A program made the translations under genes and the position numbers. The notes under the pieces were generated by a model that ran no database searches, had not been told where the DNA came from, and saw nothing but the letters and a program-made list of their open reading frames with translations. From GCA-2688775 sp035288865 (GTDB taxonomy: Archaea > Nanobdellota > Nanobdellia > Woesearchaeales > GW2011-AR4), in the NCBI GenBank assembly GCA_035288865.1, contig DATDZA010000017.1:1-64000 (forward strand): a stretch of DNA of 64,000 nt. The letters run 5' to 3'. Position 1 is the stretch's first letter. Each line of letters begins with the position of its first letter. Shown in pieces: positions 18,501-26,083 of the stretch.

Positions 18501-18580
18501 AATGGGCCACTAAAATTAAATTAATGTATAGAGATTTACAGAAATACTTGTCCACGCGTTCAATAACTGCACAAACATAA
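15539..18580 (+). CDS. Multi-spanning surface protein with C-terminal GH73-like glucosaminidase domain
   Basis: A 1013-residue protein in three parts. Residues 1-55 are a hydrophilic Asn/Gln-rich head. Residues ~60-390 hold about ten membrane spans. Residues ~395-850 are an extracellular region with cysteine pairs (CNPIN, CISECINLD, CENECTS). Residues ~850-1001 match the endo-beta-N-acetylglucosaminidase (GH73/FlgJ-type) fold: TKVPTAVMVSVALLESKKP with the candidate catalytic Glu at residue 872, SKNLFGVKCTPNW, YRIYVSRCASVNDFADII and AAGYASDTEWATKI. Such domains cut glycan strands of peptidoglycan. The lipoprotein gene starts 4 bp downstream, so the two are probably co-translated. Target and activity are inference. 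Confidence 0.75.
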   Translation: MGIWDSFKRGFRKGKAGSANNAAANNQQAASNQQNDNSMDNQNSQRSVPTYITNVIKGPSKGYLWLIILLFVIVIGILWYKSALRPVLIWLLTYGGLMALCGFILWGLLDGIKESAQGKPDGLTKLFISLALVIWLVDMIPPNFPVIGRWLGQPYAGFEISSSGLLNISLVPVITSSFMFIWLYINMVKNIVKHEYVSFGLGFISILIINNFIKRFFPTSANWGFSIYLPTWQGIWAILYYVGIAALFVGLIILAIYFDRKKSQEFPGFFSYFFMITVFSFFWINNGWQQNPRAVLHAIFIIAFGFGYIKTHEENPVVWHILIPLLLIVDFYGYGLLWNLGYLWAKFIPIFIVFVISYCYHKTNSGFAILTFIVLVTVILILSLDVTAYAESGAFDYKAQSGGADFTQFFGTLSKNTKLLIERQLVFATGGLYRSQVELNQYAPLGVFFKNIRAAQPKFYDDEPVTIWATISARTLSEPVNVSFKCYRKSGNERIEELQNQASQSGKFEVSTYEERDVECNFQQSPNLKKFEVGSSNNIILSLTYNFATSAYQKMYFIDRDRLRALTRENIDPLKQYGITDLSSSSSLDDTSSGPAAVYTNGPVEVATQVQKLVPVDKEPTAVASVLLGILLQNRNQISDKNGQPIGEWEGKINKINQLAVILPPGITIPHFDPSNPNSVKNCNPINFKEYSKTDCISECINLDVEGKKKCENECTSLFRDDSSGRDTYTGYQLDVSQIRNNTEVRDIDRYKTFTCRLTVSKDVLDNTPITTKFIRIRAKYDYLIEKSYDVVVEKAPIPYDEYGPSETGYTPFGDEGTDQRNEPDVAATDTEIDAYLTYKKSPLQGIGQCMENAKNRTKVPTAVMVSVALLESKKPKTTGFGTLSDLATQSKNLFGVKCTPNWITKKCPTPNEGDKCCRTYDKSDLDKKYEPNAPNNYRIYVSRCASVNDFADIISKESRYRSAMGSTNDPETMITKIGAAGYASDTEWATKIKLMYRDLQKYLSTRSITAQT

Positions 18581-18584
18581 GACA

Positions 18585-19655
18585 ATGATAACCAAAAATA
18601 TTATTTTATTTTTATTATTATCCATGTTTTTGATAGGATGCAATGCAGCAACCGGCAATAATAATAAAAATCAGGCAGTAACTTTTACAGGAACCGATGG
18701 AATCACGGCAGAATTTGCAGCAAGTGCACCCGCAAAAACAGTTTTTGAAAATAGCTATTTTCCAATTTTAATAAGAATAAGAAATATGGGTGCTTATTCA
18801 ATTCCAAAAGATCCTGCAAATACGCAAGGCCTGATTACTATAGGCAGAGAAAAAGATTATGTGCCGATTCTTGAAATTGAAGAGAACAGCAGGCTTGCAA
18901 AAAACAGCGGCCCAGGTGACAATGAAATGACATTTTTTGTTGATGGCAAAAGCCAGATTAACCCAAATGGCGATGAATTGGTTGCATCCCTGAAGGCAAA
19001 AACAAGCAATCTTGACGCGCAAAGTGAACGGCGAATTTCAACTATTACTGCAAATTTATGTTATCCCTACAAGACAGCTCTGAGCACCACAGTTTGTATT
19101 GATCCAGACATAGAAGGCCTCCGCCCAGGAAAAAAAGTTTGTAAAGTTGCTGCCCAACCATTTGCAAATGGGCAGGGTGCGCCATTGGCGATAGTGAAAA
19201 TTGAATCATCAATGCTTCCAGATGTAGACAATAATGTGATAAAGCCACAATTCATTATTTATGTTGAGAATAGAGGACACGGAAATCCTGTAAATTTGGC
19301 AGGTTTCAGGAATGCCTGCAGAAATGATTTTGATATTAATGACCCAATCAATAATCGATGGAATGTCGCCAGTTTAAGGGCGTTTACAGCCGACGGCACA
19401 GGAAAAGTGCAGCTTATTTGCTGTCCAAATAAATTAGGTTATTGTCCCGATAATGACAAGGATCCAGTCAATGTGGACAACTTTGCTGGATTTATAAGAT
19501 TGAAAGACAATAAAGATTTTATCAGATGCACTTTCAAAAATGGCATACCAAAAACCTTTGACGCCTACACATCACCTCTTCAAATAGAAATTGATTATGG
19601 TTATGTGCAAACCATTTCAACAAACTTTATTATCCAAAAGCCGCTTAAATACTAG
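18585..19655 (+). CDS. Surface lipoprotein, paralogue 1 of 3
   Basis: A 356-residue lipoprotein with signal MITKNIILFLLLSMFLIGCNA and Cys at 19. The mature region shares a plan with the two following genes: a GTDGITAEFAASAPAKTVFE block, a IRNMGAYSIPKD strand, NLCYPYKTALSTTVCIDPD, KKVCKVAAQPFANGQGAPLAIVKIE, then a Cys-containing C-terminal beta domain ending with IDYGYV. The recurring C-x(n)-C pairs suggest disulphides. It begins 4 bp after the GH73-like gene, so it is probably part of the same surface machine. Function unknown. Confidence 0.75.
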   Translation: MITKNIILFLLLSMFLIGCNAATGNNNKNQAVTFTGTDGITAEFAASAPAKTVFENSYFPILIRIRNMGAYSIPKDPANTQGLITIGREKDYVPILEIEENSRLAKNSGPGDNEMTFFVDGKSQINPNGDELVASLKAKTSNLDAQSERRISTITANLCYPYKTALSTTVCIDPDIEGLRPGKKVCKVAAQPFANGQGAPLAIVKIESSMLPDVDNNVIKPQFIIYVENRGHGNPVNLAGFRNACRNDFDINDPINNRWNVASLRAFTADGTGKVQLICCPNKLGYCPDNDKDPVNVDNFAGFIRLKDNKDFIRCTFKNGIPKTFDAYTSPLQIEIDYGYVQTISTNFIIQKPLKY

Positions 19656-19699
19656 AATTAACAAATTTTGAATAAATAAAATGAAAAATATTTTTTAAT

Positions 19700-19728
19700 T
19701 TTAAAGGACATTTCGACACCTTTAAATA
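19700..19728 (+). promoter_or_regulatory. Promoter with inverted repeat around the TATA box
   Basis: TTTAAAGG at 19700-19707 is mirrored by CCTTTAAA at 19719-19726, which also forms the TATA box TTTAAATA (19721-19728). The box centre is 27 nt from the ATG at 19752. The sequence CGACACCTTTAAATA (19714-19728) is identical to that in front of tyrS (26111-26125), where the inverted repeat is also present. Confidence 0.55.
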
Positions 19729-19751
19729 AAGAAAATATAACTTAGATTAAA

Positions 19752-20849
19752 ATGAAAAAATCCAAAAATTTTATTATTATTGCATTTTTATTAATTTTTG
19801 TCTTCTCAATTTCTGCATGCAGCAATAAATCTTCCGACACCACATCAAAAGAAGAAGTAAGGGTAGGAACACAGGGTATTATTGCAAATTTCCTGCCAAA
19901 CAACCCCCCCGATAAATTACACGCGGAATCTGACAGTGCAAGAAACCAATTTGATGTCGTTTTGGAACTTAGAAACCAGGGGGCTTATCCTCAGCCTGAA
20001 GACTCAGCTGGCGGCTTGGGTGGCCCAAAGGGACGACTATATTTAAGCGGCTATGATCCTTATATTATTACTTTGACACCAAAAGCACCCAAGAACGGGC
20101 AATCAGCCACAGGCGCGGATTTAAATCAGTTGGCTCTTGATGGAAAAAGCACAATCAATCCCAACGGCGGCCAGGATATTCTGGCATTTCAGGGCAGTAT
20201 AGATTATTCTAAACTTAAAGTGGATAAATACGATGTCATTTTGCTTGCAACCGCATGCTACCAGTATCAAACTGTGGTCGGCCCCACAGTGTGCATAGAC
20301 CCCGACCCCTACACAACAGTAAACCAAAAGAAAGTATGCCAGGTTAAAGATACGGTACTTTCAAGCCAGGGCGCTCCAGTCGCTATTACTAGTATTATCG
20401 AAGAGGCCTTTGACCAAAAAACTCAGTTTAAAATAACAATAAAGAACGTCGGCGGTGGAGAAATCATCAAGAAAGAATCATTGGATAAATGCGACCCTTA
20501 CGGAAAAAGTACGACTGCTGCAGGCTCGTCAAGTTCTGGCAAGATTGAGAGGGATGATTTGGACAAGGTGTATGTCGATTTTGTGAAAATGGCAGATCGT
20601 GCAATAACATGCGGCCCATTCGCCGATGGCACCGTAAAAGGAACAAGTGGAAATTTGAGAATGATTAACGGCGAGGGATTCATAATATGCGAATTGCAGA
20701 AATCAAAAAGTGAATATTCTCAGACAAACACTGCTTACACAACCCCAATGGTGATTCACTTAACCTATGGTTATAGGACTTCCGTAATGCGTACAATGCA
20801 GATAATAAGAGAACCATCAAGCACGGGATCGCCAACTTCCAATCCTTAA
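19752..20849 (+). CDS. Surface lipoprotein, paralogue 2 of 3
   Basis: A 365-residue lipoprotein; the signal ends FVFSISACSNKSS with the lipid-acceptor Cys near residue 23. Homologous blocks: VGTQGIIANFLPNNPPDK, VLELRNQGAYPQPEDS, ATACYQYQTVVGPTVCIDPD, KKVCQVKDTVLSSQGAPVAITS, and IHLTYGYRTSV near the end. It has its own promoter, unlike paralogue 1, and is followed by a hairpin of the AGAGAAYTTTGA family. Function unknown; the block order is a new reusable domain signature rather than a family I can name. Confidence 0.75.
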   Translation: MKKSKNFIIIAFLLIFVFSISACSNKSSDTTSKEEVRVGTQGIIANFLPNNPPDKLHAESDSARNQFDVVLELRNQGAYPQPEDSAGGLGGPKGRLYLSGYDPYIITLTPKAPKNGQSATGADLNQLALDGKSTINPNGGQDILAFQGSIDYSKLKVDKYDVILLATACYQYQTVVGPTVCIDPDPYTTVNQKKVCQVKDTVLSSQGAPVAITSIIEEAFDQKTQFKITIKNVGGGEIIKKESLDKCDPYGKSTTAAGSSSSGKIERDDLDKVYVDFVKMADRAITCGPFADGTVKGTSGNLRMINGEGFIICELQKSKSEYSQTNTAYTTPMVIHLTYGYRTSVMRTMQIIREPSSTGSPTSNP

Positions 20850-20897
20850 ACAGAAAACTTTATATACCTACATCAAAATAAAATCAATTAAATTTAA

Positions 20898-20948
20898 AGA
20901 GAACTTTGAATAAATCATTAAGTTTATATATTTCGTTTAAAGTTCTCT
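20898..20948 (+). repeat. Hairpin of the AGAGAAYTTTGA family
   Basis: AGAGAACTTT 20898-20907 pairs with AAAGTTCTCT 20939-20948 (10 bp, perfect) around a 31-nt AT-rich loop. It lies 48 bp after the stop of lipoprotein 2 and before lipoprotein 3, and could act as a terminator or processing site between them. Confidence 0.8.
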
Positions 20949-21005
20949 AAGGTAGTTTTAACAAAATTGATATATTTTAAAATTACCAATTGAAAAGAGG
21001 CAAAA

Positions 21006-22022
21006 ATGAGTAAACAAAATTATATTCTTGCATTCTTGGTCATATTAGTTCTTTTTGTTTCATCATGCAGTGGAAAGAGCGGTGCATCAACCGGCAGCGC
21101 CCCAAGAACGCCTTTTATCGGCGGCACAGCCGGAATTACGATCAATTTTGAAAAGGACACGCCTCCTCCTGAAGTTACCGACGATGACACGTTTGGATTC
21201 AGGGCGATTATAGATTTGAAGAATGAAGGTGAGTACAGTGTTCCACGAGACGCAGTTAAGGTAAATCTTGTTGGATTTGATCCGGCAGACTTCGGAAAGT
21301 CATTTGATGATTTAAGGGATGTGCTTCCAGATGACAACCTTGATGCGAAGAGGAGAGATGCCGAGGGCAATATTTTAGAGGGCACGACAACTTATGCGCA
21401 ATTCCCGAGAAGCGGCGATGATTTCATTCCAACGAAATTCCCCGGCAACACACCATTTACTTTTAGGGCAGATGTATGCTATAATTACCAGACTCAGGCC
21501 GACGCCCAGCTTTGCATATTAAGGGATATGATTAACATCAGGCAGGATGCAATATGCATACCGACCCAAGGCAGAACAGTTTATAGTTCATCAGCACCAG
21601 TTCAGGTTGTAAATTTCAGGCAGAGTGTTATAGGGAAAGACAAGATATCATTTACATTTGATGTTGTATTAAGCGGCAATGTTGATGTCTTCTGGAGCAG
21701 GGAAAAGAGAAAGCCGGTAACTTTTGATGACGGCTGCCCGAGAAACCCAACTGCAAGAAGGGCAGTTGAAAACAATGTCGGGGTTACCATAACTGAAATT
21801 CCTACGGATCCTTTGTTCTCTGAATTGAAATGCGGCGGCTTAGACGGCGGCTCAACAGGAGTTGTCAGGATGATAAATGGTAGGAGATCAATTACATGCA
21901 CAGCCTCGATTGTTCAGGACAGGCTTGACTTGGAGAAGACAGTCGGCATTTTGCTCGAGTATAATGTTCTCGACAACAAAGAAACTCAGGTTCTTATCAA
22001 GCACCTTGCAGAAGGGCCTTAA
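21006..22022 (+). CDS. Surface lipoprotein, paralogue 3 of 3
   Basis: A 338-residue lipoprotein with signal MSKQNYILAFLVILVLFVSS then Cys 21. Shared blocks are GGTAGITINFEKDTPPPE, IDLKNEGEYSVPRD, RADVCYNYQTQADAQLCILRD, DAICIPTQGRTVYSSSAPVQVV and a C-terminal LEYNVLDNKETQVLI. An AAAAGAGGCAAAA ribosome site precedes the ATG. It is the most divergent of the three and the last gene of the surface block; the next gene (RFC) is convergent. Confidence 0.75.
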   Translation: MSKQNYILAFLVILVLFVSSCSGKSGASTGSAPRTPFIGGTAGITINFEKDTPPPEVTDDDTFGFRAIIDLKNEGEYSVPRDAVKVNLVGFDPADFGKSFDDLRDVLPDDNLDAKRRDAEGNILEGTTTYAQFPRSGDDFIPTKFPGNTPFTFRADVCYNYQTQADAQLCILRDMINIRQDAICIPTQGRTVYSSSAPVQVVNFRQSVIGKDKISFTFDVVLSGNVDVFWSREKRKPVTFDDGCPRNPTARRAVENNVGVTITEIPTDPLFSELKCGGLDGGSTGVVRMINGRRSITCTASIVQDRLDLEKTVGILLEYNVLDNKETQVLIKHLAEGP

Positions 22023-22098
22023 ATTTTAAGATTTTATTTTTTTAAATTTATTTTCTCAATTTGATTTTATTAAATTAGCTGAAATCGAAACCAATAAA

Positions 22099-23061
22099 TT
22101 ATTTATTTCCAACCAGCGCAAACTGGCTCAATAAAGCTTCTAACTGTATAAATTCATCGGAGCCTTCCGTCATCCGAAATTCTATTTCGCCGCATTTCTC
22201 AATAAGAATCATCTTAGATTTATTATCTGTATCCAGATCAATAATCTCTTTCTGTATCTGTTTTATTACATCAGAGCCTGCCAATCCATAAGTAAGCATC
22301 AAATCCAGTAATTTGTTTCTTGCATCAATAAATTTGTTCTTTAATGCCAATTCCAAAACTTCTTTTATCTCTTTCGGCTTTGCTATCGAAGCCATTGAAT
22401 GCACCAAATCTTCTGTGATATGATTTTCAATTGCTCCCGCGCTTTGCAGAATATTTTCCAGCTTCCTGCAGTCGCCTTCTGAAACCTCATAAAGCGCCTC
22501 TTTAGCCTTATCGTCAATCTTCAGTTTTTCTTCCTTGGCAATGTTGTCTATAATTTCAAAAATTTCTTTTTTATCAAGCCTCTTGAACCTGAAAACAACA
22601 CATCTGCTCTGGATTGGGTCAATTATTTTTGAAGAATAATTCGCAGACAGTACAAACCTGCACGTCTGAGTGTAATTCTCCATAGTTCTCCTCAAAGCCT
22701 GCTGTGCTTCTCTTGTTAAGGCGTCACATTCGTCTAGATAAATTATTTTGAAGGGAACATCCCCTATAGCCCTTGTTCTTGCAAAATCTTTTACTTTGTT
22801 TCTTATAATATCAATTCCTCTTTCATCTGAAGCATTCAGCTCAAGAAAATTCTGATGCCACAGGTCTTTGAAAAGTTTTTTTGCTATCACTAAAGCCAAG
22901 CTCGTTTTTCCTACACCGGCAGGCCCCGCAAACATCAAATGAGGCAGGTTCTTTTGCTCAACAAACGCCTTCACTCTTTTTACTATATCTTTCTGGCCCT
23001 TAATGTCAGAGAAATCACTAGGCCTGTACTTCTCGGTCCACAGAGATTTTTCTACATTCAT
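22099..23061 (-). CDS. rfcS: Replication factor C small subunit
   Basis: A 320-residue clamp-loader AAA+ protein. Walker A GPAGVGKTS (46-54), Walker B IIYLDECDAL, the SRC motif QSRCVVFRF and the C-terminal collar helices are all present; the N-terminus WTEKYRPSDFSDIKGQ is the RFC signature. With the large subunit it loads PCNA (encoded at 61.3 kb) on primer ends. No RFC large subunit is in this window. Length is normal and there is no intein. Confidence 0.97.
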   Translation of the reverse strand: MNVEKSLWTEKYRPSDFSDIKGQKDIVKRVKAFVEQKNLPHLMFAGPAGVGKTSLALVIAKKLFKDLWHQNFLELNASDERGIDIIRNKVKDFARTRAIGDVPFKIIYLDECDALTREAQQALRRTMENYTQTCRFVLSANYSSKIIDPIQSRCVVFRFKRLDKKEIFEIIDNIAKEEKLKIDDKAKEALYEVSEGDCRKLENILQSAGAIENHITEDLVHSMASIAKPKEIKEVLELALKNKFIDARNKLLDLMLTYGLAGSDVIKQIQKEIIDLDTDNKSKMILIEKCGEIEFRMTEGSDEFIQLEALLSQFALVGNK

Positions 23062-23108
23062 TTTTGATATCTGAGAAACACTATATTGTTTAAAAAGGTA
23101 TTTATACC

Positions 23109-23504
23109 CTACTTTAGATTTTTGACATCTTTAATTATTTTCAAGTTTCTTATGGGAAGATAGAAAGTTAATCCCAAAACTATGATCAGGAAAATTGAAA
23201 ACAAATATCCCATTATTCCAATATTTAAGAAAGAATTCCAATTTTTGATGCCCTTCAAAGTATAAATAGAATATATAACCATAATTAAAAATATAAATAA
23301 TACAATATAATTTATTGCTAGTATACTTTTCAATTTATTAGCATCAATAATAGATGGAGTAATAAATCCAGGAACTTTAGAATTTACTTCTCGAAAACAT
23401 TTTTTATGATACAGGGCAAGTATTGGAATGTTTATATGGCGCCAATAGCTTATAATTAAATCATTTCTAGAATTTATAGGTTGTTTGCAGTTTTCGCATT
23501 TCAT
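23109..23504 (-). CDS. Membrane protein with N-terminal zinc-binding segment
   Basis: A 131-residue protein starting MKCENCKQPINSRNDLI. Cys 3, Cys 6, His 34 and Cys 37 could form a small treble-clef-like zinc site on the cytoplasmic side. Two hydrophobic spans follow (about residues 62-85 and 95-118), and the end is short and basic. The start at 23504 avoids overlap with the upstream lipoprotein gene. No family recognised. Confidence 0.6.
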   Translation of the reverse strand: MKCENCKQPINSRNDLIISYWRHINIPILALYHKKCFREVNSKVPGFITPSIIDANKLKSILAINYIVLFIFLIMVIYSIYTLKGIKNWNSFLNIGIMGYLFSIFLIIVLGLTFYLPIRNLKIIKDVKNLK

Positions 23505-23521
23505 ATTGATTACTTTGTTAG

Positions 23522-23878
23522 TTACTGCTCGTTTACTTGCTTTTGGCACAAATCTTTTAGTAAATTAAGTTCGGCATCAGATACACCAAAACTTGGATCT
23601 GCAAGATTATTGCATATTTCAGGATCATTTTTATCCAAAGCAACTCCGATTATGCAGCCACCAACTGCAGCGGACCTTGCACCCGGCACAGCACCAACAA
23701 TTCTACTGCAAAAAGAAACATCATTACTCTTTAATGCCATAGTCGTGAAACATAAGTCTTTCCTCATATTACTCTTAAAATTTTCACATTTCGATGCCTC
23801 TGTATTATAAGATTTGGCGCACCCAGAAATAATAAAAATTCCTAAAACTAAGATTGAGAATAATAAAATTTTATTCAT
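23522..23878 (-). CDS. Small cysteine-rich lipoprotein
   Basis: A 118-residue lipoprotein with signal MNKILLFSILVLGIFIISGC. The mature chain has spaced cysteines in repeats of the type C-x(n)-RKDLCFTTMAL and SFCSRI, AVGGCIIGVALDKNDPEICNNL and LKDLCQKQ. Such C-x(~10)-C helical hairpin repeats are common in lipoproteins of this group of archaea. It lies 17 bp upstream of the zinc-binding membrane protein, so the two are probably co-transcribed. Function unknown. Confidence 0.65.
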   Translation of the reverse strand: MNKILLFSILVLGIFIISGCAKSYNTEASKCENFKSNMRKDLCFTTMALKSNDVSFCSRIVGAVPGARSAAVGGCIIGVALDKNDPEICNNLADPSFGVSDAELNLLKDLCQKQVNEQ

Positions 23879-24001
23879 GTTTAATGTTAAAATGGATTTA
23901 CATACATATAAATATATCGTTTGCAATTAAAAGTTATTCGAACTTAAAATCAAAAACTAAGAATGTTATTATTTTTTAATCATTAACATAAAAATAAAAT
24001 C

Positions 24002-24265
24002 TTAAATTATATCCTCTTCAGCAACAACCATGAAATCGCCGATTGCGATAACTGCGCTGAAAGGTATCAGAATATGCCCTTCCTTGTCTTTTTCTAGCTC
24101 TAATTTCTCTGTGTAAGAAGTCGGATTATGAAGAACCATATGTATCAATTCGCCTGAGCGTGTCTCAAATATAATATCGCCTACTTCGCCAAACCTCTTT
24201 CCTGTCTTTGAAACAACAGTCTTTCCAATCAGCTGCTTTGAGAATTTCTTATCGTCTTCCGGCAT
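24002..24265 (-). CDS. PRC-barrel domain protein
   Basis: An 87-residue single PRC-barrel: KQLIGKTVVSKTGKRFGEVGDIIFETRSGEL followed by HILIPFSAVIAIGDFMVVAEEDII. In other archaea small PRC-barrel proteins (the Cdp type) bind the SepF/FtsZ division machinery; others act in RNA maturation. Neither role can be proved from this sequence. A second PRC-barrel protein lies at 57.3 kb. The gene stands alone. Confidence 0.85.
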   Translation of the reverse strand: MPEDDKKFSKQLIGKTVVSKTGKRFGEVGDIIFETRSGELIHMVLHNPTSYTEKLELEKDKEGHILIPFSAVIAIGDFMVVAEEDII

Positions 24266-24389
24266 TTTCTTCCCTCTTAAGTTAATACGAAATATTGTTG
24301 GGCAGGTTGTATTTAAATTTATCGAAAATGCCCCGCAATATGGTCTAATTTTCTATATAATTATTGTCAAATTACCTTATAATCGCCAC

Positions 24390-25244
24390 TTAGGCTAACA
24401 TGTTGTTTATCTTCAATAATTTGTTCATTTCTTCTTCATTGTAGCAAGTTTCCCTTAATCCGCATTTAACACATTTATTCTCATTATTGCAGAAATCCGG
24501 CAAATTCTTGTTTTCCAATAGACCAATTACTTCATTTACTATTTGCCTTACCTCATCCTTCATGAAAGGATTTATTGCAATGTGCCTTTTTTCTTTTGTG
24601 TCAAGGTAAAAAACAAACCCCTCCTTTATCGGCTTCCTGAATTTTTCCTGCAAAAGCATGGAGTAAGCTGCTATCTGTATGCGGTGCGAAGGCCATACGC
24701 CTGAATATGGGGCCCTTCCTGTTTTCAGTTCAAACGGCACATAATCTTGCTCATAAACATGAACTTGGTCAATTATTCCTTTTAATTTCAATTCCTCTGA
24801 CTCAACTCTCAGCTCTGACAAAATTTTCGGCGTCAGTCTCTGCCACAATTCATCTCCAAAAACATTATTTTTTAGTATGAAATCAAAAACATTTTTTGAC
24901 CTTGTAACCGATTCTTCCATTATGAACGGGAATGATTTTCTATAAGCGTCAAGCATGTTTAAATTTATTTTCTTTAACCTGTCTTTGTTGTCCGCAATGC
25001 TCTTCCTTAGAAATTTCAGGTGATTTTGCTCGTATAATTGTTGCATTTCCGCAAATTCCATTTTTTTTGTTATGGAAGTGACAATAAACTCTTCATTCTT
25101 GTTTATCTTGTCATAAGTCTCGTGCCTTATGCTTCCCATAACCAAAGACTCCTTGGGCGGCTCTGCCTGCATCAAAACTTTTTCAAGAAACAGCTTTCTG
25201 GAGCAGTACAGGTAGCTGGACAACAAAGTAACAGAGATTTTCAT
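24390..25244 (-). CDS. Cas4-like PD-(D/E)XK nuclease, no CRISPR nearby
   Basis: A 284-residue RecB-type nuclease. Cysteine 14 (YLYCSRKL) plus the C-terminal set C252, C258, C261 and C267 (CVKCGLRETC) give the iron-sulphur clasp of Cas4. Active-site residues are H41, D159 (KGIIDQ) and E172-x-K174 (FELKTG), then QIAAYSMLL. Cas4 proteins trim DNA ends in CRISPR spacer uptake, but no array or cas gene is present in the window, so this copy is probably a repair or maintenance nuclease. Length is above that of minimal Cas4 (~200). Confidence 0.85.
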   Translation of the reverse strand: MKISVTLLSSYLYCSRKLFLEKVLMQAEPPKESLVMGSIRHETYDKINKNEEFIVTSITKKMEFAEMQQLYEQNHLKFLRKSIADNKDRLKKINLNMLDAYRKSFPFIMEESVTRSKNVFDFILKNNVFGDELWQRLTPKILSELRVESEELKLKGIIDQVHVYEQDYVPFELKTGRAPYSGVWPSHRIQIAAYSMLLQEKFRKPIKEGFVFYLDTKEKRHIAINPFMKDEVRQIVNEVIGLLENKNLPDFCNNENKCVKCGLRETCYNEEEMNKLLKINNMLA

Positions 25245-25629
25245 TAGACTTATACTTCAGAATTGGTTTATAAAGTTTACGTGAAGATGTCCAGTGGTTT
25301 ATTAGACATGTAAAATATGCTGCCAACAACAAGAATGGCAGGCAAACACGGATTTTCTCGGTGAAAATCCTACTCACAAAGGATTTTTCCCAACTTCGTA
25401 AGGAAAAATCCTCTGCATTCGATTTGCCGCCATTGTTGTTGGACGAAAACTGAGTGGAGAACAAAAATCAGTTACGAAGTTCTGATTTTTGTTTTCCGAA
25501 TAGGGTTTTCTTCAAGAAAACCCGTGTTTGAGTCCATTGTTATTTTTGATGACAATTAAATTCTGCACTTTTACTTTTTAATTATACAAACCACAACCTT
25601 TATATTCTACTTATTCCAAGAATTAATCT
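25245..25629. repeat. 385-bp gene-free spacer with an elaborate palindrome cluster
   Basis: No believable gene. Within 25323-25523 there are: a long imperfect outer stem, 25323-25346 with 25423-25442 (CCAACAACAA with TTGTTGTTGG, then GGCAAA with TTTGCC); two hairpins inside it, GGATTTTC 25350-25357 with GAAAATCC 25363-25370 and GGATTTTTCC 25381-25390 with GGAAAAATCC 25402-25411; a 16-bp stem 25456-25471 with 25482-25497 (one G-T pair); and GGGTTTTCTT 25503-25512 with AAGAAAACCC 25514-25523. The whole folds as a four-way junction plus two hairpins. It could be a structured RNA or a palindromic mobile element. Confidence 0.85.
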
Positions 25630-25887
25630 ATGAAAGAAGGAGCTTTTATAGGGGCCGTTATAGCCTTGTTGATTTATATAATGCTGCCAATCTATGGCGA
25701 TAATGGAACGCCGGCAAGCGTTTTTCCGACAGCTCAGGTAGTTTCTGACACGAATTCTTTTGACGGCTATGTCTCAAATCTGCCGTTCAGCACAATGATA
25801 TTCTTTGCTTTGGAAATAATGGGAGTTTCTCTTGGCATAGGAGCCCAGATGATATTCAGGAAAGTATATGAGCCAAAGCAGCAATAA
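25630..25887 (+). CDS. Small two-span membrane protein
   Basis: An 85-residue protein, MKEGAFIGAVIALLIYIMLP, with a short extracellular loop and a second hydrophobic span (MIFFALEIMGVSLGIGAQMIF), ending in a basic tail. A TATA-like TTTATATTC lies 25-30 nt upstream. Function unknown. It stands between the palindrome cluster and a hairpin of the AGAGAAYTTTGA family. Confidence 0.65.
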   Translation: MKEGAFIGAVIALLIYIMLPIYGDNGTPASVFPTAQVVSDTNSFDGYVSNLPFSTMIFFALEIMGVSLGIGAQMIFRKVYEPKQQ

Positions 25888-26008
25888 AGATTTTTTTCTA
25901 AAATTATTTTATTTTTGATTTATCATAATACATCTTATTTATGAATTTTAATTTTTATTGTAATTTTGTTTGTAATGCGCAGATTTTATAGAATATAAAA
26001 TTCTTATT

Positions 26009-26082
26009 GAGAATTTTGAAATATATCCATTTTGTCAAAGTTCTCTATTCTAAAATTTAAATAAAGAAAATCAAGATTTTCT
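26009..26082 (+). repeat. Hairpin of the AGAGAAYTTTGA family plus a second palindrome
   Basis: GAGAATTTTGA 26009-26019 pairs with TCAAAGTTCTC 26035-26045 (11 bp with one G-T). Then AGAAAATC 26065-26072 pairs with GATTTTCT 26075-26082 (8 bp, two-base spacer). The pair lies after the small membrane protein and directly before the tyrS promoter. Confidence 0.75.
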
Positions 26083-26083
26083 A

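Noticed and set aside
25183..25464. Minus-strand 93-codon frame over the start of the Cas4-like gene and the palindrome cluster
   Set aside because: Its sequence is low in complexity, crosses the hairpins and overlaps the Cas4 start; no promoter or family support.
25323..25523. CRISPR array next to a Cas4-like gene
   Set aside because: The repeats are inverted, not direct, of unequal length and without regular spacers.
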